NCBI GenBank assembly: GCA_964570825.1
Contig: CAZMZJ010000012.1
Location: 6,554 to 70,553 of the forward strand
Direction: 5' to 3'
DNA: 64,000 bases
From: UMGS1002 sp964570825
GTDB taxonomy: Bacteria > Bacillota > Clostridia > Oscillospirales > CAG-272
In this document: one piece after another, positions 43,399 through 51,608 of the stretch
Numbering within the stretch: the stretch's first letter is position 1
Layout of the letters: each line of letters opens with the position of its first letter
Notes under the pieces: model-generated
The model's input: only the letters and a program-made list of their open reading frames with translations
The model's database searches: none
Told to the model about the DNA's origin: nothing
Translations under genes and position numbers: made by a program

Positions 43399-44138
43399 TT
43401 GAATTCGTTTATAACAGGTTCGGTTATATGAGGGCATTTGTCGGCTATTGTGCAGGCAGTGTCACTGGGTTTTGCCCAATAGACGGCGTTCGTGATTATG
43501 CGCTGCACATACGGATTGAAGAAAGACTTGCAGGACTCGTGGCCCGGCTGGAAGTAGAAGACTTTGCCGGCTCCGCGTATGAAGCAGGCTCCCGAGCGGA
43601 ATATGTTGCCGTCCTCAAACCAGCTGCCGAAAACCAGCGCGTCGGGCTGCGGAATGTAGAACGGCTCAGAGTAAAGCTCCTCCGACTCGAGGAGGAAATG
43701 TTCCGGAATTCCGGCCGCTATCGGGTGAGAGGGCATGAGATTCCAGATTACTTCCTTCTGCTCGCGGCCCCACTGAAGGTTGCCGTTAGTTCCGACAATA
43801 GCCTTAAATGGCTTCGAATGATGCCCTGAGTGCAGAGCTATAAATCCCATCTTGCCGAGGAATACGCGCTTCTCAATTTTCTTTACAAGCTCGTCGTCAA
43901 CCTCTTTGTGGAACATATGTCCCCACCATAAAAGGACGTCAGTGTTGTCCAGCACCTCGTCCGGAAGACCCTGATCTTTATCGTCAAGCGCGGCAAGAGT
44001 AATCTCCATTTGCCCGGTTTTGGCGAGAAAATCCCCGATTACGGCGTGAAGGCCGTTCGGGTATAGCGCTTTTACTTCTTCCTTGGTTTTTTCGTGGCGG
44101 AATTCGTTCCAGATTGTCACTCTGATTTTGTTTTCCAT
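43392..44138 (-). CDS. ThuA domain-containing protein
   Basis: A 248-residue protein of the ThuA family (PF06283, glutamine-amidotransferase-like fold), originally linked to trehalose utilisation and often found in sugar catabolism loci; its reaction is not settled. Typical pieces are VTIWNEFRHEKT at the start, DVLLWWGHMFH, FIALHSGHHSKPFK and YFQPGHESC near the end. AGGAG lies nine bases before ATG. It is the last gene of a minus-strand operon with an MBL-fold hydrolase (17-base gap) and a PHP phosphoesterase, suggesting processing of a phosphorylated sugar-like compound, by inference. Confidence 0.88.
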   Translation of the reverse strand: MENKIRVTIWNEFRHEKTKEEVKALYPNGLHAVIGDFLAKTGQMEITLAALDDKDQGLPDEVLDNTDVLLWWGHMFHKEVDDELVKKIEKRVFLGKMGFIALHSGHHSKPFKAIVGTNGNLQWGREQKEVIWNLMPSHPIAAGIPEHFLLESEELYSEPFYIPQPDALVFGSWFEDGNIFRSGACFIRGAGKVFYFQPGHESCKSFFNPYVQRIITNAVYWAKPSDTACTIADKCPHITEPVINEFNK

Positions 44139-44155
44139 TTTGTTATGCTCCTTGA

Positions 44156-44941
44156 TTAAAATTCATATAAAAGTCCGTCATATGCAACGTCCACGCCGAG
44201 CGGGGAAAGTGCCGCCGCGGTTGACGCGTGGTCTGTGTGAAGTGTGCGAGCAAGGTGAGATACGATGATTTTGCACCCGTCGGGAGCGCAGCCCTGCTTG
44301 CGGAAGGTTTCAAGCATTATTTTCAGCATGGGAATTGAAGTGTGGGAGAAGATCCTGTCGTCGCCCGGCACTATGTCTCCCATAGTCAGCTCGAGCACCA
44401 TGCAGTCAAATTTCAGCTTGCGTATTATCAGCCATGTTTCATAAGGCAGCCAGCCTGTGTCAAGACCGTAATACATCGTTTTGCCGCCTTTTGAAATCAC
44501 ATAGTTGAGTGCGATTTCATTTATGTCGCCTGTTCCGTGGTTCGCTTTAACGGGCATTATGTCATACCCGCCCGCCATAAAATGTCCGCCGGGGGTTACG
44601 CAGCGGAAGTCGACCGACATATCCTCTCCAAGCTCGCTTTTAAGCTTGCGAAGGCAGGCGCTGTCGCCATATACGCGGCAGTTGCGTCCGGAGCCGCACA
44701 AACGCAGGAGGCTTTTGACATTGAAATGATCTGGATGGGAGTGAGTTACAATTACATCTGTCACTTTGTCAAAAAGCTGCGGGAGATTGTTCGTTTCAGC
44801 ATAGTCGTAAATGTGGGGCCCGGGATCTGCCATAAGCGAATCGTCGATAAGTGTGCTTGAAAAACGACGCCATTCCATACCCGGACGTCGTCCGGCAATA
44901 TTCCAGTCGGCGGCTCCCGTCCCGAGAAAACGAAGCCTCAT
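44156..44941 (-). CDS. MBL-fold metallo-hydrolase (PhnP-like)
   Basis: A 261-residue metallo-beta-lactamase-fold hydrolase. The metal motif is VTHSHPDHFN, with further ligands in KANHGTGD, YYGLDTGWLPYE and the C-terminal IVSHLARTLHTDH. FLGTGAADWN at the N terminus is typical of the RNase Z/PhnP branch, which includes cyclic phosphodiesterases. The substrate is unknown. GAGG precedes the ATG. It is the middle gene of the ThuA-MBL-PHP operon; two separate phosphoesterase-like folds in one operon point to stepwise breakdown of a phosphodiester. Confidence 0.87.
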   Translation of the reverse strand: MRLRFLGTGAADWNIAGRRPGMEWRRFSSTLIDDSLMADPGPHIYDYAETNNLPQLFDKVTDVIVTHSHPDHFNVKSLLRLCGSGRNCRVYGDSACLRKLKSELGEDMSVDFRCVTPGGHFMAGGYDIMPVKANHGTGDINEIALNYVISKGGKTMYYGLDTGWLPYETWLIIRKLKFDCMVLELTMGDIVPGDDRIFSHTSIPMLKIMLETFRKQGCAPDGCKIIVSHLARTLHTDHASTAAALSPLGVDVAYDGLLYEF

Positions 44942-44999
44942 AAAACGCCTCTTTCAATATTGATGTTAATCCGTATATTTTTATATTTCATCGGCTGTC

Positions 45000-45689
45000 T
45001 CAATACGGGGTATTACCTGAGCGGATAAGCTCATATCGCCCGGAGTTGAGAATATCAATCAGCTGCCGCGAGGTCTTTACCGGTTCTTCGGTCAGTATCC
45101 CGCCGCCGATTACGCTGCCGTCATGGTGGTAGTCGCTGCCAGATATCTTCTTGAGATTATATTTTTCAGCCCAGAGGTTTGCTATATCGTTCCGCGAGTC
45201 ATGCTCCGCGTGTCCGTTATATACTTCCACTCCATCAAGATATTCTGGCTTTATTATCTGCATCGCGTCCCGGAAAGGGTGCGCCTGAAAGAAGAGCCCG
45301 CCGTATGCCCGGACGGCTGCGGCGACTTCCTTTGTCTTTGTGTCCATTATCTTCGGCATCGAGCGGAGAAACGCTTCGTCAACGCCGTATATCAGGTAAT
45401 CGTTTTCGTCGATATTGGAGCGCAGCTCCACGCCGAGAAGCACATTCAGGCGTCCGGCTGCGGCCTCGACGAATTTACTGTAGCCAGCCATGTAGAAGTC
45501 GATTTTTTCGTCCCATTTATATGAGGAATGGTCAAAATTACTGTTTTTGTAGGTGTAGCGGCTCAGATGGTTTGTGAGGACCAGAGTCGTGTAGCCTGCC
45601 GCTATATAACGGCGGGCGATGGTGCCGCAGTCGACTGTCGCGCAGTTGCTGACTTCGGCCGAGTGGCAGTGCATTTCTGTTTTGTACAT
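45000..45689 (-). CDS. PHP-domain metal-dependent phosphoesterase
   Basis: A 229-residue PHP-domain protein. Metal-binding clusters: TEMHCHSAEVS at the N terminus, LTNHLSRY, the Glu in GVELRS, AHPFRD and SGSDYHHDG near the C terminus. It is a stand-alone PHP enzyme, like YciV/histidinol-phosphatase relatives, and different from the CpsB-type PHP at 19.5 kb. AAAGGA precedes the ATG. It is the promoter-proximal gene of the ThuA-MBL-PHP operon. The natural substrate is unknown. Confidence 0.87.
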   Translation of the reverse strand: MYKTEMHCHSAEVSNCATVDCGTIARRYIAAGYTTLVLTNHLSRYTYKNSNFDHSSYKWDEKIDFYMAGYSKFVEAAAGRLNVLLGVELRSNIDENDYLIYGVDEAFLRSMPKIMDTKTKEVAAAVRAYGGLFFQAHPFRDAMQIIKPEYLDGVEVYNGHAEHDSRNDIANLWAEKYNLKKISGSDYHHDGSVIGGGILTEEPVKTSRQLIDILNSGRYELIRSGNTPY

Positions 45690-45728
45690 TAAACAATCCT
45701 TTGTTTTTTCTTTTTTTCAAACAGTATA

Positions 45729-45757
45729 ATAATACTCTAAAATCATATTTTTTGCAA
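45729..45757 (-). promoter_or_regulatory. sigma-A promoter of the PHP-MBL-ThuA operon
   Basis: On the minus strand TTGCAA (45752-45757), 17 bp, TATTAT (45729-45734), 40 bases before the PHP start codon. Confidence 0.6.
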
Positions 45758-45826
45758 TATATTCCGAAAAAATTTCAATAATTTTCTCATATAGCCGGTT
45801 TTAACGGCACATCAGAGCCCCTTTAC

Positions 45827-45855
45827 TTGATTTTACTTTTTATGTGTGTTATACT
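45827..45855 (+). promoter_or_regulatory. sigma-A promoter of the M32 carboxypeptidase gene
   Basis: TTGATT (45827-45832), 17 bp, TATACT (45850-45855). The reading frame is open through this promoter, but transcription from it starts after the upstream TTG, which excludes the longer N terminus. Confidence 0.65.
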
Positions 45856-45940
45856 AATATGTAAATTTTATCAATACAGATGGCAAAATGAGCTTTTGAA
45901 CTTTGGCATATTCAATTATTTGCAGAGTGGAGGAATGATT

Positions 45941-47470
45941 ATGTACACTGGCATTAAAGAAGCATATGACGAATTCCGAGGCATATTCGGAAAAATTCAC
46001 GCATACAGGCATGCTCTGGGCCTGCTTTATACGGACGGAGTTACAGCCGCTCCCGCAGGCTCGGCTGACGGAAGAGGCAAGACATCGGGAATTCTATCAG
46101 AGGCAGAATACGCCCTCCACACCTCGCCGAAGATGAAAGAGGCGGTTGCGTATCTTCTTGAACACAAAGACGAGCTGACGCCGTTCCAGCAGCGCGAGAT
46201 AACAGAGTACAACCGCTCGAATGAATATATAAAAAGCATTCCGGCTGACGAGTACGTTGAATTTCAGGTTCTTGTAAACACTTCCGAAGCCGTATGGCAC
46301 AAGGCAAAGCTCGAAAATGATTTCAAAGCTTTTGCTCCTTATCTTGAAAAAATTTTTACGACTGTCCGCAGGTTCGCTCAATATTACAAGCCGGACGACG
46401 ATCCGTACGACACTCTGCTCGGTATGTACGAGCGCGGACTGACGCAAAAGGATGCCGATGCTTTCTTCAGCGCGCTGAGTGAAAAAATTGTTCCGCTTAT
46501 ACGCCGCGTAAAATCGGCGCCAGAGCCTGACGACAGCTTCATTCACCGTTTCTACCCCGCGGAGATACAGCGCAGATTTTCGGATTATCTGCTTGATACT
46601 ATAGGCATCAACCGTGAATACTGCAGCATCGCGGAGACAGAGCACCCGTTCACAAACAATTTCAACAAGCATGACGTCCGCGTTACAACTCATTACTACG
46701 AAAACAATCTTATAAGCTCGATGTACTCTGTCATACACGAGGGCGGACATGCGCTATATGAGCTCGGCAGCGGCGACGAATACGAGGGAACCTGCCTCGC
46801 GGGCGGTGTGTCCATGGGTATTCACGAGAGCCAGTCGCGCTTCTTTGAAAACCTTATCGGGCGGAGCAGGGCATATATTGACCTGATCTTCCCGCGCGCA
46901 AAAGAATTTTTTCCCGCGAAGCTGTCGGATGTCGATTCCCGAGCTTTCTGGCTCGCGGTAAACAGAAGCCGTCCGTCGCTTATAAGAACGGAAGCCGACG
47001 AGCTTACCTATACGCTGCACATTATGGTGCGGTACGAGCTTGAAAAGGAAATAATCGGAGGCAAACTCGGCGTTTGCGACCTGCCGGCAGCATGGGCGGA
47101 AAAGTATCGCGATTACCTCGGAATCGATGTGCCGGACGACACGCGCGGCGTGCTTCAGGATTCACACTGGAGCGGCGGCATGGTGGGGTATTTCCCGTCT
47201 TACGCGCTCGGCTCCGCATACGGCGCGCAGATCATGGCGGCGCTGCGGCGCGAAAAGGATGTCGACGCTCTTGTCAGAAGCGGCAATATCAAGGAAATCG
47301 TAGATTGGCTGACGGATAAGATTTACCGTCACGGCAGTATGTACGATCCGTCGGTGCTTCTTGAGAAATGCTGCGGCGAGCCGTTCAATCCGGGTTACTT
47401 CACCGACTACCTTGAGAAAAAATACAGCGCAATAATTGCAGAACTGAACGGTCCGGCAAACGAGGGCTGA
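45941..47470 (+). CDS. M32-family metallocarboxypeptidase (carboxypeptidase Taq type)
   Basis: A 509-residue, all-helical zinc carboxypeptidase, the usual M32 length (about 500). The zinc motif is HEGGH (H266, E267, H270) in SVIHEGGHALYELG, followed by the M32-specific ESQSRFFEN and later YTLHIMVRYELEK and DSHWSGGMVGYFPSYALG. It has no signal peptide and so acts in the cytosol, trimming C-terminal residues from peptides. GGAGG lies seven bases before the ATG at 45941; an ATG two codons earlier is too close to it. It is followed four bases later by a sugar isomerase gene. Confidence 0.94.
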   Translation: MYTGIKEAYDEFRGIFGKIHAYRHALGLLYTDGVTAAPAGSADGRGKTSGILSEAEYALHTSPKMKEAVAYLLEHKDELTPFQQREITEYNRSNEYIKSIPADEYVEFQVLVNTSEAVWHKAKLENDFKAFAPYLEKIFTTVRRFAQYYKPDDDPYDTLLGMYERGLTQKDADAFFSALSEKIVPLIRRVKSAPEPDDSFIHRFYPAEIQRRFSDYLLDTIGINREYCSIAETEHPFTNNFNKHDVRVTTHYYENNLISSMYSVIHEGGHALYELGSGDEYEGTCLAGGVSMGIHESQSRFFENLIGRSRAYIDLIFPRAKEFFPAKLSDVDSRAFWLAVNRSRPSLIRTEADELTYTLHIMVRYELEKEIIGGKLGVCDLPAAWAEKYRDYLGIDVPDDTRGVLQDSHWSGGMVGYFPSYALGSAYGAQIMAALRREKDVDALVRSGNIKEIVDWLTDKIYRHGSMYDPSVLLEKCCGEPFNPGYFTDYLEKKYSAIIAELNGPANEG

Positions 47471-47474
47471 TAAT

Positions 47475-48254
47475 ATGACAAAACTCGGAGCACAGCTCTA
47501 TACCCTGCGTGAATTCTGCAAAACGACAGATGGACTTGAAGAAACGCTGAAACGTGTAGCCGACATGGGGTTTTCTTCTGTTCAGCTCTCGGGCGTCTGC
47601 GCATATGACGCCGGGTGGATGAAAGAAAGGCTCGACGCCTGCGGGCTCACGGCGGACATCACGCATTTTGATTACAGGAAGGTGGCGTTCGACACCGAGA
47701 ACACGATTGCGTTTCATGACATAATGAACTGCCGCTATATAGGCATCGGCGGAATACCGGATTTCAAAAAGAACGGCTGCCGGTCCGAGGATTTTGACAA
47801 ATTTGTTCTCGAAATAGCTCCGGCGGCGCGGAGGATTGCCGCGTCCGGCAAGCACAAGTTCATGTATCACAACCATAATATGGAGTTTGCAAAATCCGGG
47901 GGGATAACATATCTTGAGAAGCTCTGCAACGCTTTCCCGTCGGATGTGCTTGGAATAACGCTGGATGTTTACTGGGCACAGGCGGGCGGCGCAGACCCGG
48001 TGCAATGGCTTGGAAAACTTAAGGGCCGTGCAAACTGCGTCCATTACAAGGACATGGTTTACAGCGCGGCGGACCTCGATGTCAGGATGGCTCCTGTTGG
48101 ATACGGAAACATGAATTATGAAAAAATAGTCGAAGCGACGGTTGATGCGGGAGTCGAGTTCGCTTATGTCGAGCTGGACAGCTGCTACGGCGAAGATCCT
48201 TTTGAGTGTCTTAAGAAGAGCTATAAGTACTTGATGACACTCGGCCTAAAGTGA
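47475..48254 (+). CDS. sugar phosphate isomerase/epimerase family protein (second copy)
   Basis: A 259-residue PF01261 TIM barrel. Likely metal and substrate residues occur in ITHFDYRK, FMYHNHNMEF, ITLDVYWAQAGG, CVHYKDM and FAYVELDSCYG, the order seen in inosose dehydratase/epimerase-like enzymes. It begins four bases after the carboxypeptidase stop, with its ribosome site (GAGGG) inside the end of that gene, so the two are cotranscribed, though the functions do not obviously connect. It is only distantly related to the isomerase at 27.5 kb. Confidence 0.82.
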   Translation: MTKLGAQLYTLREFCKTTDGLEETLKRVADMGFSSVQLSGVCAYDAGWMKERLDACGLTADITHFDYRKVAFDTENTIAFHDIMNCRYIGIGGIPDFKKNGCRSEDFDKFVLEIAPAARRIAASGKHKFMYHNHNMEFAKSGGITYLEKLCNAFPSDVLGITLDVYWAQAGGADPVQWLGKLKGRANCVHYKDMVYSAADLDVRMAPVGYGNMNYEKIVEATVDAGVEFAYVELDSCYGEDPFECLKKSYKYLMTLGLK

Positions 48255-48365
48255 GGAAGAATCAGCCGAGGCTGCCGCCGCGGCTTGCGCATAGGTTCGG
48301 GACGGCACTGCTTTTTATCGTTTTGATTTTTCATTCCGTCGCATAAAATTTTAATTTCTGTTTGA

Positions 48366-48380
48366 GCCGCCTTAAGCGGC
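48366..48380 (+). other. small hairpin next to the cysK ribosome-binding site
   Basis: GCCGC (48366-48370) pairs with GCGGC (48376-48380), just four bases before the GGAGG used by cysK. It might modulate translation. A weak promoter (TTTGAT, 16 bp, TAAAAT) lies at 48322-48349. Confidence 0.3.
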
Positions 48381-48393
48381 ACGGAGGATTGTT

Positions 48394-49326
48394 GTGTCAA
48401 GAATTTATAAATCAGCAGACCAGCTTATCGGAAAAACGCCTTTGCTCGAGCTTTCCCGCATTGAAAGCGAGCTTGCCCTTGAAGCAAGGCTGCTTGCAAA
48501 ACTCGAATATTTCAACCCCGCCGGTTCTGTAAAGGACAGAGTCGCAAAGTCCATGATAGACGACGCCGAGGCTGCCGGAAGGCTGATGCCCGGTTCGGTC
48601 ATCATCGAGCCAACCTCGGGGAATACGGGCCTCGGACTGGCGTCGGTCGCCGCGGCTCGCGGATACCGGATTATAATCGTTATGCCCGACACCATGTCGG
48701 TGGAGCGGAGGCAGATAATGAAGGCATACGGCGCCGAGGTGGTGCTTTCCGACGGTACGAAAGGAATGAGCGGAGCTATTGCCAAAGCAGAGGAGCTTGC
48801 CGCGGCGATTCCCGGAAGCTTTATTCCCGGACAGTTTGTCAACCCCGCCAACCCTAAGGTGCACAGGGAAACAACAGGTCCCGAAATTTTCGAAGATACC
48901 GACGGCCAGGTCGACATTTTTGTTGCCGGAGTGGGGACGGGCGGCACGCTGACAGGCGTCGGCGAGTATCTGAAGTCGAGGAAGCCGGGGATTAAAATTG
49001 TGGCGGTTGAGCCTGCGTCGTCTCCGGTGCTTTCACGGGGTGTGGCGGGAGCACATAAAATTCAGGGCATCGGCGCCGGATTTGTGCCGGCGGTGCTGAA
49101 TACGGATATTTATGATGAAATTATCGCTGTGACCGACGAGGACGCCTTTTCAACCGGCAGAAGAATCGGAAAGACCGAAGGAATACTCGTCGGCATCTCC
49201 TCCGGAGCTGCTGTATCGGCTGCTATCGAACTTGCTAAACGTCCCGAAAACAAGGGAAAGACAATCGTCGCCCTTTTGCCCGACACCGGCGACAGATACC
49301 TCTCCACACCTTTATTTTCAGAATGA
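48394..49326 (+). CDS. cysK: cysteine synthase A (O-acetylserine sulfhydrylase)
   Basis: A 310-residue PLP enzyme making cysteine from O-acetylserine and sulfide. The PLP lysine is in PAGSVKDRVAKSM, the substrate loop is EPTSGNTGLGLA, the phosphate-binding loop is GVGTGGTLTGVGEYL, and GISSGAAVSAA is near the end. The initiation codon is GTG with GGAGG six bases upstream. No cysE lies next to it. Cysteine also supplies sulfur for tRNA thiolation by MnmA, encoded about 1 kb downstream on the opposite strand. Confidence 0.95.
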   Translation: MSRIYKSADQLIGKTPLLELSRIESELALEARLLAKLEYFNPAGSVKDRVAKSMIDDAEAAGRLMPGSVIIEPTSGNTGLGLASVAAARGYRIIIVMPDTMSVERRQIMKAYGAEVVLSDGTKGMSGAIAKAEELAAAIPGSFIPGQFVNPANPKVHRETTGPEIFEDTDGQVDIFVAGVGTGGTLTGVGEYLKSRKPGIKIVAVEPASSPVLSRGVAGAHKIQGIGAGFVPAVLNTDIYDEIIAVTDEDAFSTGRRIGKTEGILVGISSGAAVSAAIELAKRPENKGKTIVALLPDTGDRYLSTPLFSE

Positions 49327-49344
49327 AAGCTTTTCAATATTAAA

Positions 49345-49384
49345 AAATGAGGATGCGGCATTTGCCGCATCCTTTATTTTTTCC
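49345..49384. terminator. bidirectional terminator between cysK and tcdA
   Basis: GGATGCGG (49351-49358) pairs with CCGCATCC (49365-49372) around CATTTG, followed by TTTATTTTTTCC. An A-run on the other side gives a U-tract for the convergent minus-strand gene. Confidence 0.85.
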
Positions 49385-50135
49385 TTATTCCGGTGAGGTC
49401 GCAGATCACCTCGCCGGCTATTATAAGCCCTGCAACTGAAGGCACGAAAGCGTTTGAGCCGGGTACAGACCGCCTTGCCGCTCCGCTTGCCGGCTCCGCC
49501 GTGATGTCTGTATCCTCAAGGCAGGACGCGCCGCCGTCCTTAATAGGGCTGAGAGGTTCCTCCTCGGAATAGACGACCTTCAGCCTTCTGATGCCGCGTT
49601 TTTTCAGTTCATACCGCATCACGCGCGCAAGCGGACATACACGGGTGTCATATATGTCGGCAACCCGGAATTTCGTCGGGTCGATCTTGTTTCCGGCACC
49701 CATCGACGAGATTACCGGCACTCCGGCGGCTGAGGCGCGTATTATTATTTCAATTTTTCCGCTGACGGTGTCGATGGCGTCGACTACATAATTATATTTC
49801 GTAAAGTCGAACTGCTCCGCCGTGTCCGGCATAAAAAAGCATTTGTGCTTGCTTACGACAATATCCGGTGATATATCGTGTATTCTTTCTTCCGCAACAT
49901 CGACCTTATATTTTCCGACTGTGCTGTGCAGGGCAAAAACCTGGCGATTGAGGTTCGTCAGGCTTATTTTATCGTTGTCAATAATATCAAGAGCGCCGAC
50001 GCCGCTGCGAGCCAGCGCTTCGACGACATATCCGCCGACACCCCCTATACCGAAAACAGCCACACGGCTTCCTGCCAGAATTTTCATCGCTTCTTTGCCG
50101 AATATTAGCTCGGTTCTTGAAAACTGAAGAGACAT
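49374..50135 (-). CDS. tcdA: tRNA threonylcarbamoyladenosine dehydratase
   Basis: A 253-residue ThiF/E1-like enzyme that uses ATP to cyclise t6A37 in tRNA to ct6A. The nucleotide-binding motif is VFGIGGVGGYVVEALAR, followed by the E1-type LDIIDNDKISLTNLNRQ, then VDAIDTVSGK and later FVPSVAGLIIAGEV. AAGGAG precedes the ATG. It lies 62 bases after mnmA on the same strand, so two tRNA-modifying enzymes are probably cotranscribed. Confidence 0.93.
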   Translation of the reverse strand: MSLQFSRTELIFGKEAMKILAGSRVAVFGIGGVGGYVVEALARSGVGALDIIDNDKISLTNLNRQVFALHSTVGKYKVDVAEERIHDISPDIVVSKHKCFFMPDTAEQFDFTKYNYVVDAIDTVSGKIEIIIRASAAGVPVISSMGAGNKIDPTKFRVADIYDTRVCPLARVMRYELKKRGIRRLKVVYSEEEPLSPIKDGGASCLEDTDITAEPASGAARRSVPGSNAFVPSVAGLIIAGEVICDLTGIRKK

Positions 50136-50197
50136 CCGAATTCTCCTTTTCCTTTACGGAATTATCCCTGATAATCTGACGGCTACGCACATGGGCA

Positions 50198-51262
50198 TCA
50201 GCAAATCGTCCCGCCGCCGAGAACTGTGTCGCCGTCGTACAGCACCGCTGCCTGTCCGGGGGAAACCGCCCTTACGGGAGAGTCGAATTCGACATGAACC
50301 GTGTTTTCTCCGGCAATTCTAACCGTCGCGGGCGTTTCCTCCTGCTTGTAGCGCGTTCTGACTTTTGCCCGAAGCGTCTTCGGAGGGATGTCGGACGATA
50401 TCCAGCTGAAATCGCGTACTTCAAGCGAGGTTGTATAAAGCAGCTTTTCGCCGCCGAGGACAATTTCGTTTTTATCAGCTCTTTTTTCAATCACATAAAG
50501 AGGCTCGGCCGCGGCTATGCCAAGCCCTTTGCGCTGGCCTATCGTATAGCGGATTATTCCTCTGTGCTCGCCGAGAGTGTTTCCGTCGGCGTCGACAAAT
50601 CTGCCGCAAGGGTACTGCTTTTTTGAATACAGTTCGATTGCTTTTGCATAATCGCCGTCAGGCACGAAACATATGTCCTGGCTGTCGCGTTTCCGGGCGT
50701 TTATGAAGCCCTCTTCCTCTGCGATGCGCCGCACCTCGGCTTTTGTCATATCGCCGAGCGGGAAGACCGTATGCGCAAGCTGCTTTTCCGAGAGAGAGTA
50801 AAGCACATAGCTCTGGTCTTTTGTTTTATCAAATGCTTTTTTAAGAAAATACCTGCCGTTCTCCCCGGAAATGCGCGCGTAATGTCCGGTGACTACGACG
50901 TCGCAGCCGAGCTCCTCGGCGCTTTCGTAAAGCTTTCCGAATTTAAGGTATCTGTTGCAATCTATGCAGGGGTTCGGAGTCGACCCGCCTTCGTATGCCG
51001 AAACGAAACGGTCGATAACCAGCTTTCTGAAATCTGCCGTGAAGTCGAGCACATAATGCGGAATCCCAAGCCGGCATGCAACGCTTGCGGCGTCCTTTGC
51101 ATCGTCAAGGAAACGGCAGCAGTTTCCGCGCTGAACCCCTGCGCCGCCGTCACCGAAGAGCCGCATCGTAACGCCGACGCAGTCGTAACCTGCTTTTTTC
51201 ATAAGATATGCCGCAACGCTGGAATCAACGCCGCCGCTCATGGCTATCAATGCTTTTTTCAT
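50198..51262 (-). CDS. mnmA: tRNA-specific 2-thiouridylase
   Basis: A 354-residue enzyme that thiolates U34 of Lys, Glu and Gln tRNAs. The PP-loop is AMSGGVDSSVAAYLM, the first catalytic Cys is in TPNPCIDCNRYLKF, and the second is in SQDICFVPDGDY. IRYTIGQRKGLGI and the C-terminal barrel (ending SPGQAAVLYDGDTVLGGG) complete the family pattern. CGGAGG lies seven bases before ATG. One of its substrates, tRNA-Gln(UUG), is encoded at 59.1 kb. Confidence 0.97.
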   Translation of the reverse strand: MKKALIAMSGGVDSSVAAYLMKKAGYDCVGVTMRLFGDGGAGVQRGNCCRFLDDAKDAASVACRLGIPHYVLDFTADFRKLVIDRFVSAYEGGSTPNPCIDCNRYLKFGKLYESAEELGCDVVVTGHYARISGENGRYFLKKAFDKTKDQSYVLYSLSEKQLAHTVFPLGDMTKAEVRRIAEEEGFINARKRDSQDICFVPDGDYAKAIELYSKKQYPCGRFVDADGNTLGEHRGIIRYTIGQRKGLGIAAAEPLYVIEKRADKNEIVLGGEKLLYTTSLEVRDFSWISSDIPPKTLRAKVRTRYKQEETPATVRIAGENTVHVEFDSPVRAVSPGQAAVLYDGDTVLGGGTIC

Positions 51263-51297
51263 GCCGCCGCCTCCGGTTTGCCGTGTGTTTTATGTCC

Positions 51298-51327
51298 ATT
51301 ATACCACAATTATTCATATAAAATCAA
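51298..51327 (-). promoter_or_regulatory. sigma-A promoter of mnmA-tcdA
   Basis: On the minus strand TTGATT (51322-51327), 18 bp, TATAAT (51298-51303), 35 bases before the mnmA start. Confidence 0.7.
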
Positions 51328-51442
51328 TAGCGTCAGCCGTTGCAACTGCGGCAAACAGCCAAGTTTATCATTGTTTTTATAGCAATACTGGCTGTCTCAT
51401 ATACGGCGGGCGCGTTGTACGATGTTAATATTGTATTGTTTT

Positions 51443-51487
51443 ATGTAAATATTGTGTATTTACATGAAATATAGCGGCGTTTATAAT
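51443..51487 (+). promoter_or_regulatory. promoter with overlapping palindrome for the EEP lipoprotein gene
   Basis: TTTACA (51459-51464), 17 bp, TATAAT (51482-51487). The -35 box lies in the right arm of a perfect inverted repeat: ATGTAAATA (51443-51451) and TATTTACAT (51457-51465) separated by TTGTG. A repressor bound there would block RNA polymerase. The rest of the 346-base gap (51263-51608) shows only the divergent mnmA promoter and a 120-base leader without clear structure. Confidence 0.55.
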
Positions 51488-51608
51488 CATATATGACGGT
51501 TAGAACATAAAACTGTTCAACTTATATAAAAATCAGCCCGCGTTGATGGCTGCCGTTTCTATTATTCCGCACTGCATATCACGCGGCCTACGGAGCAGAG
51601 GCATAACT

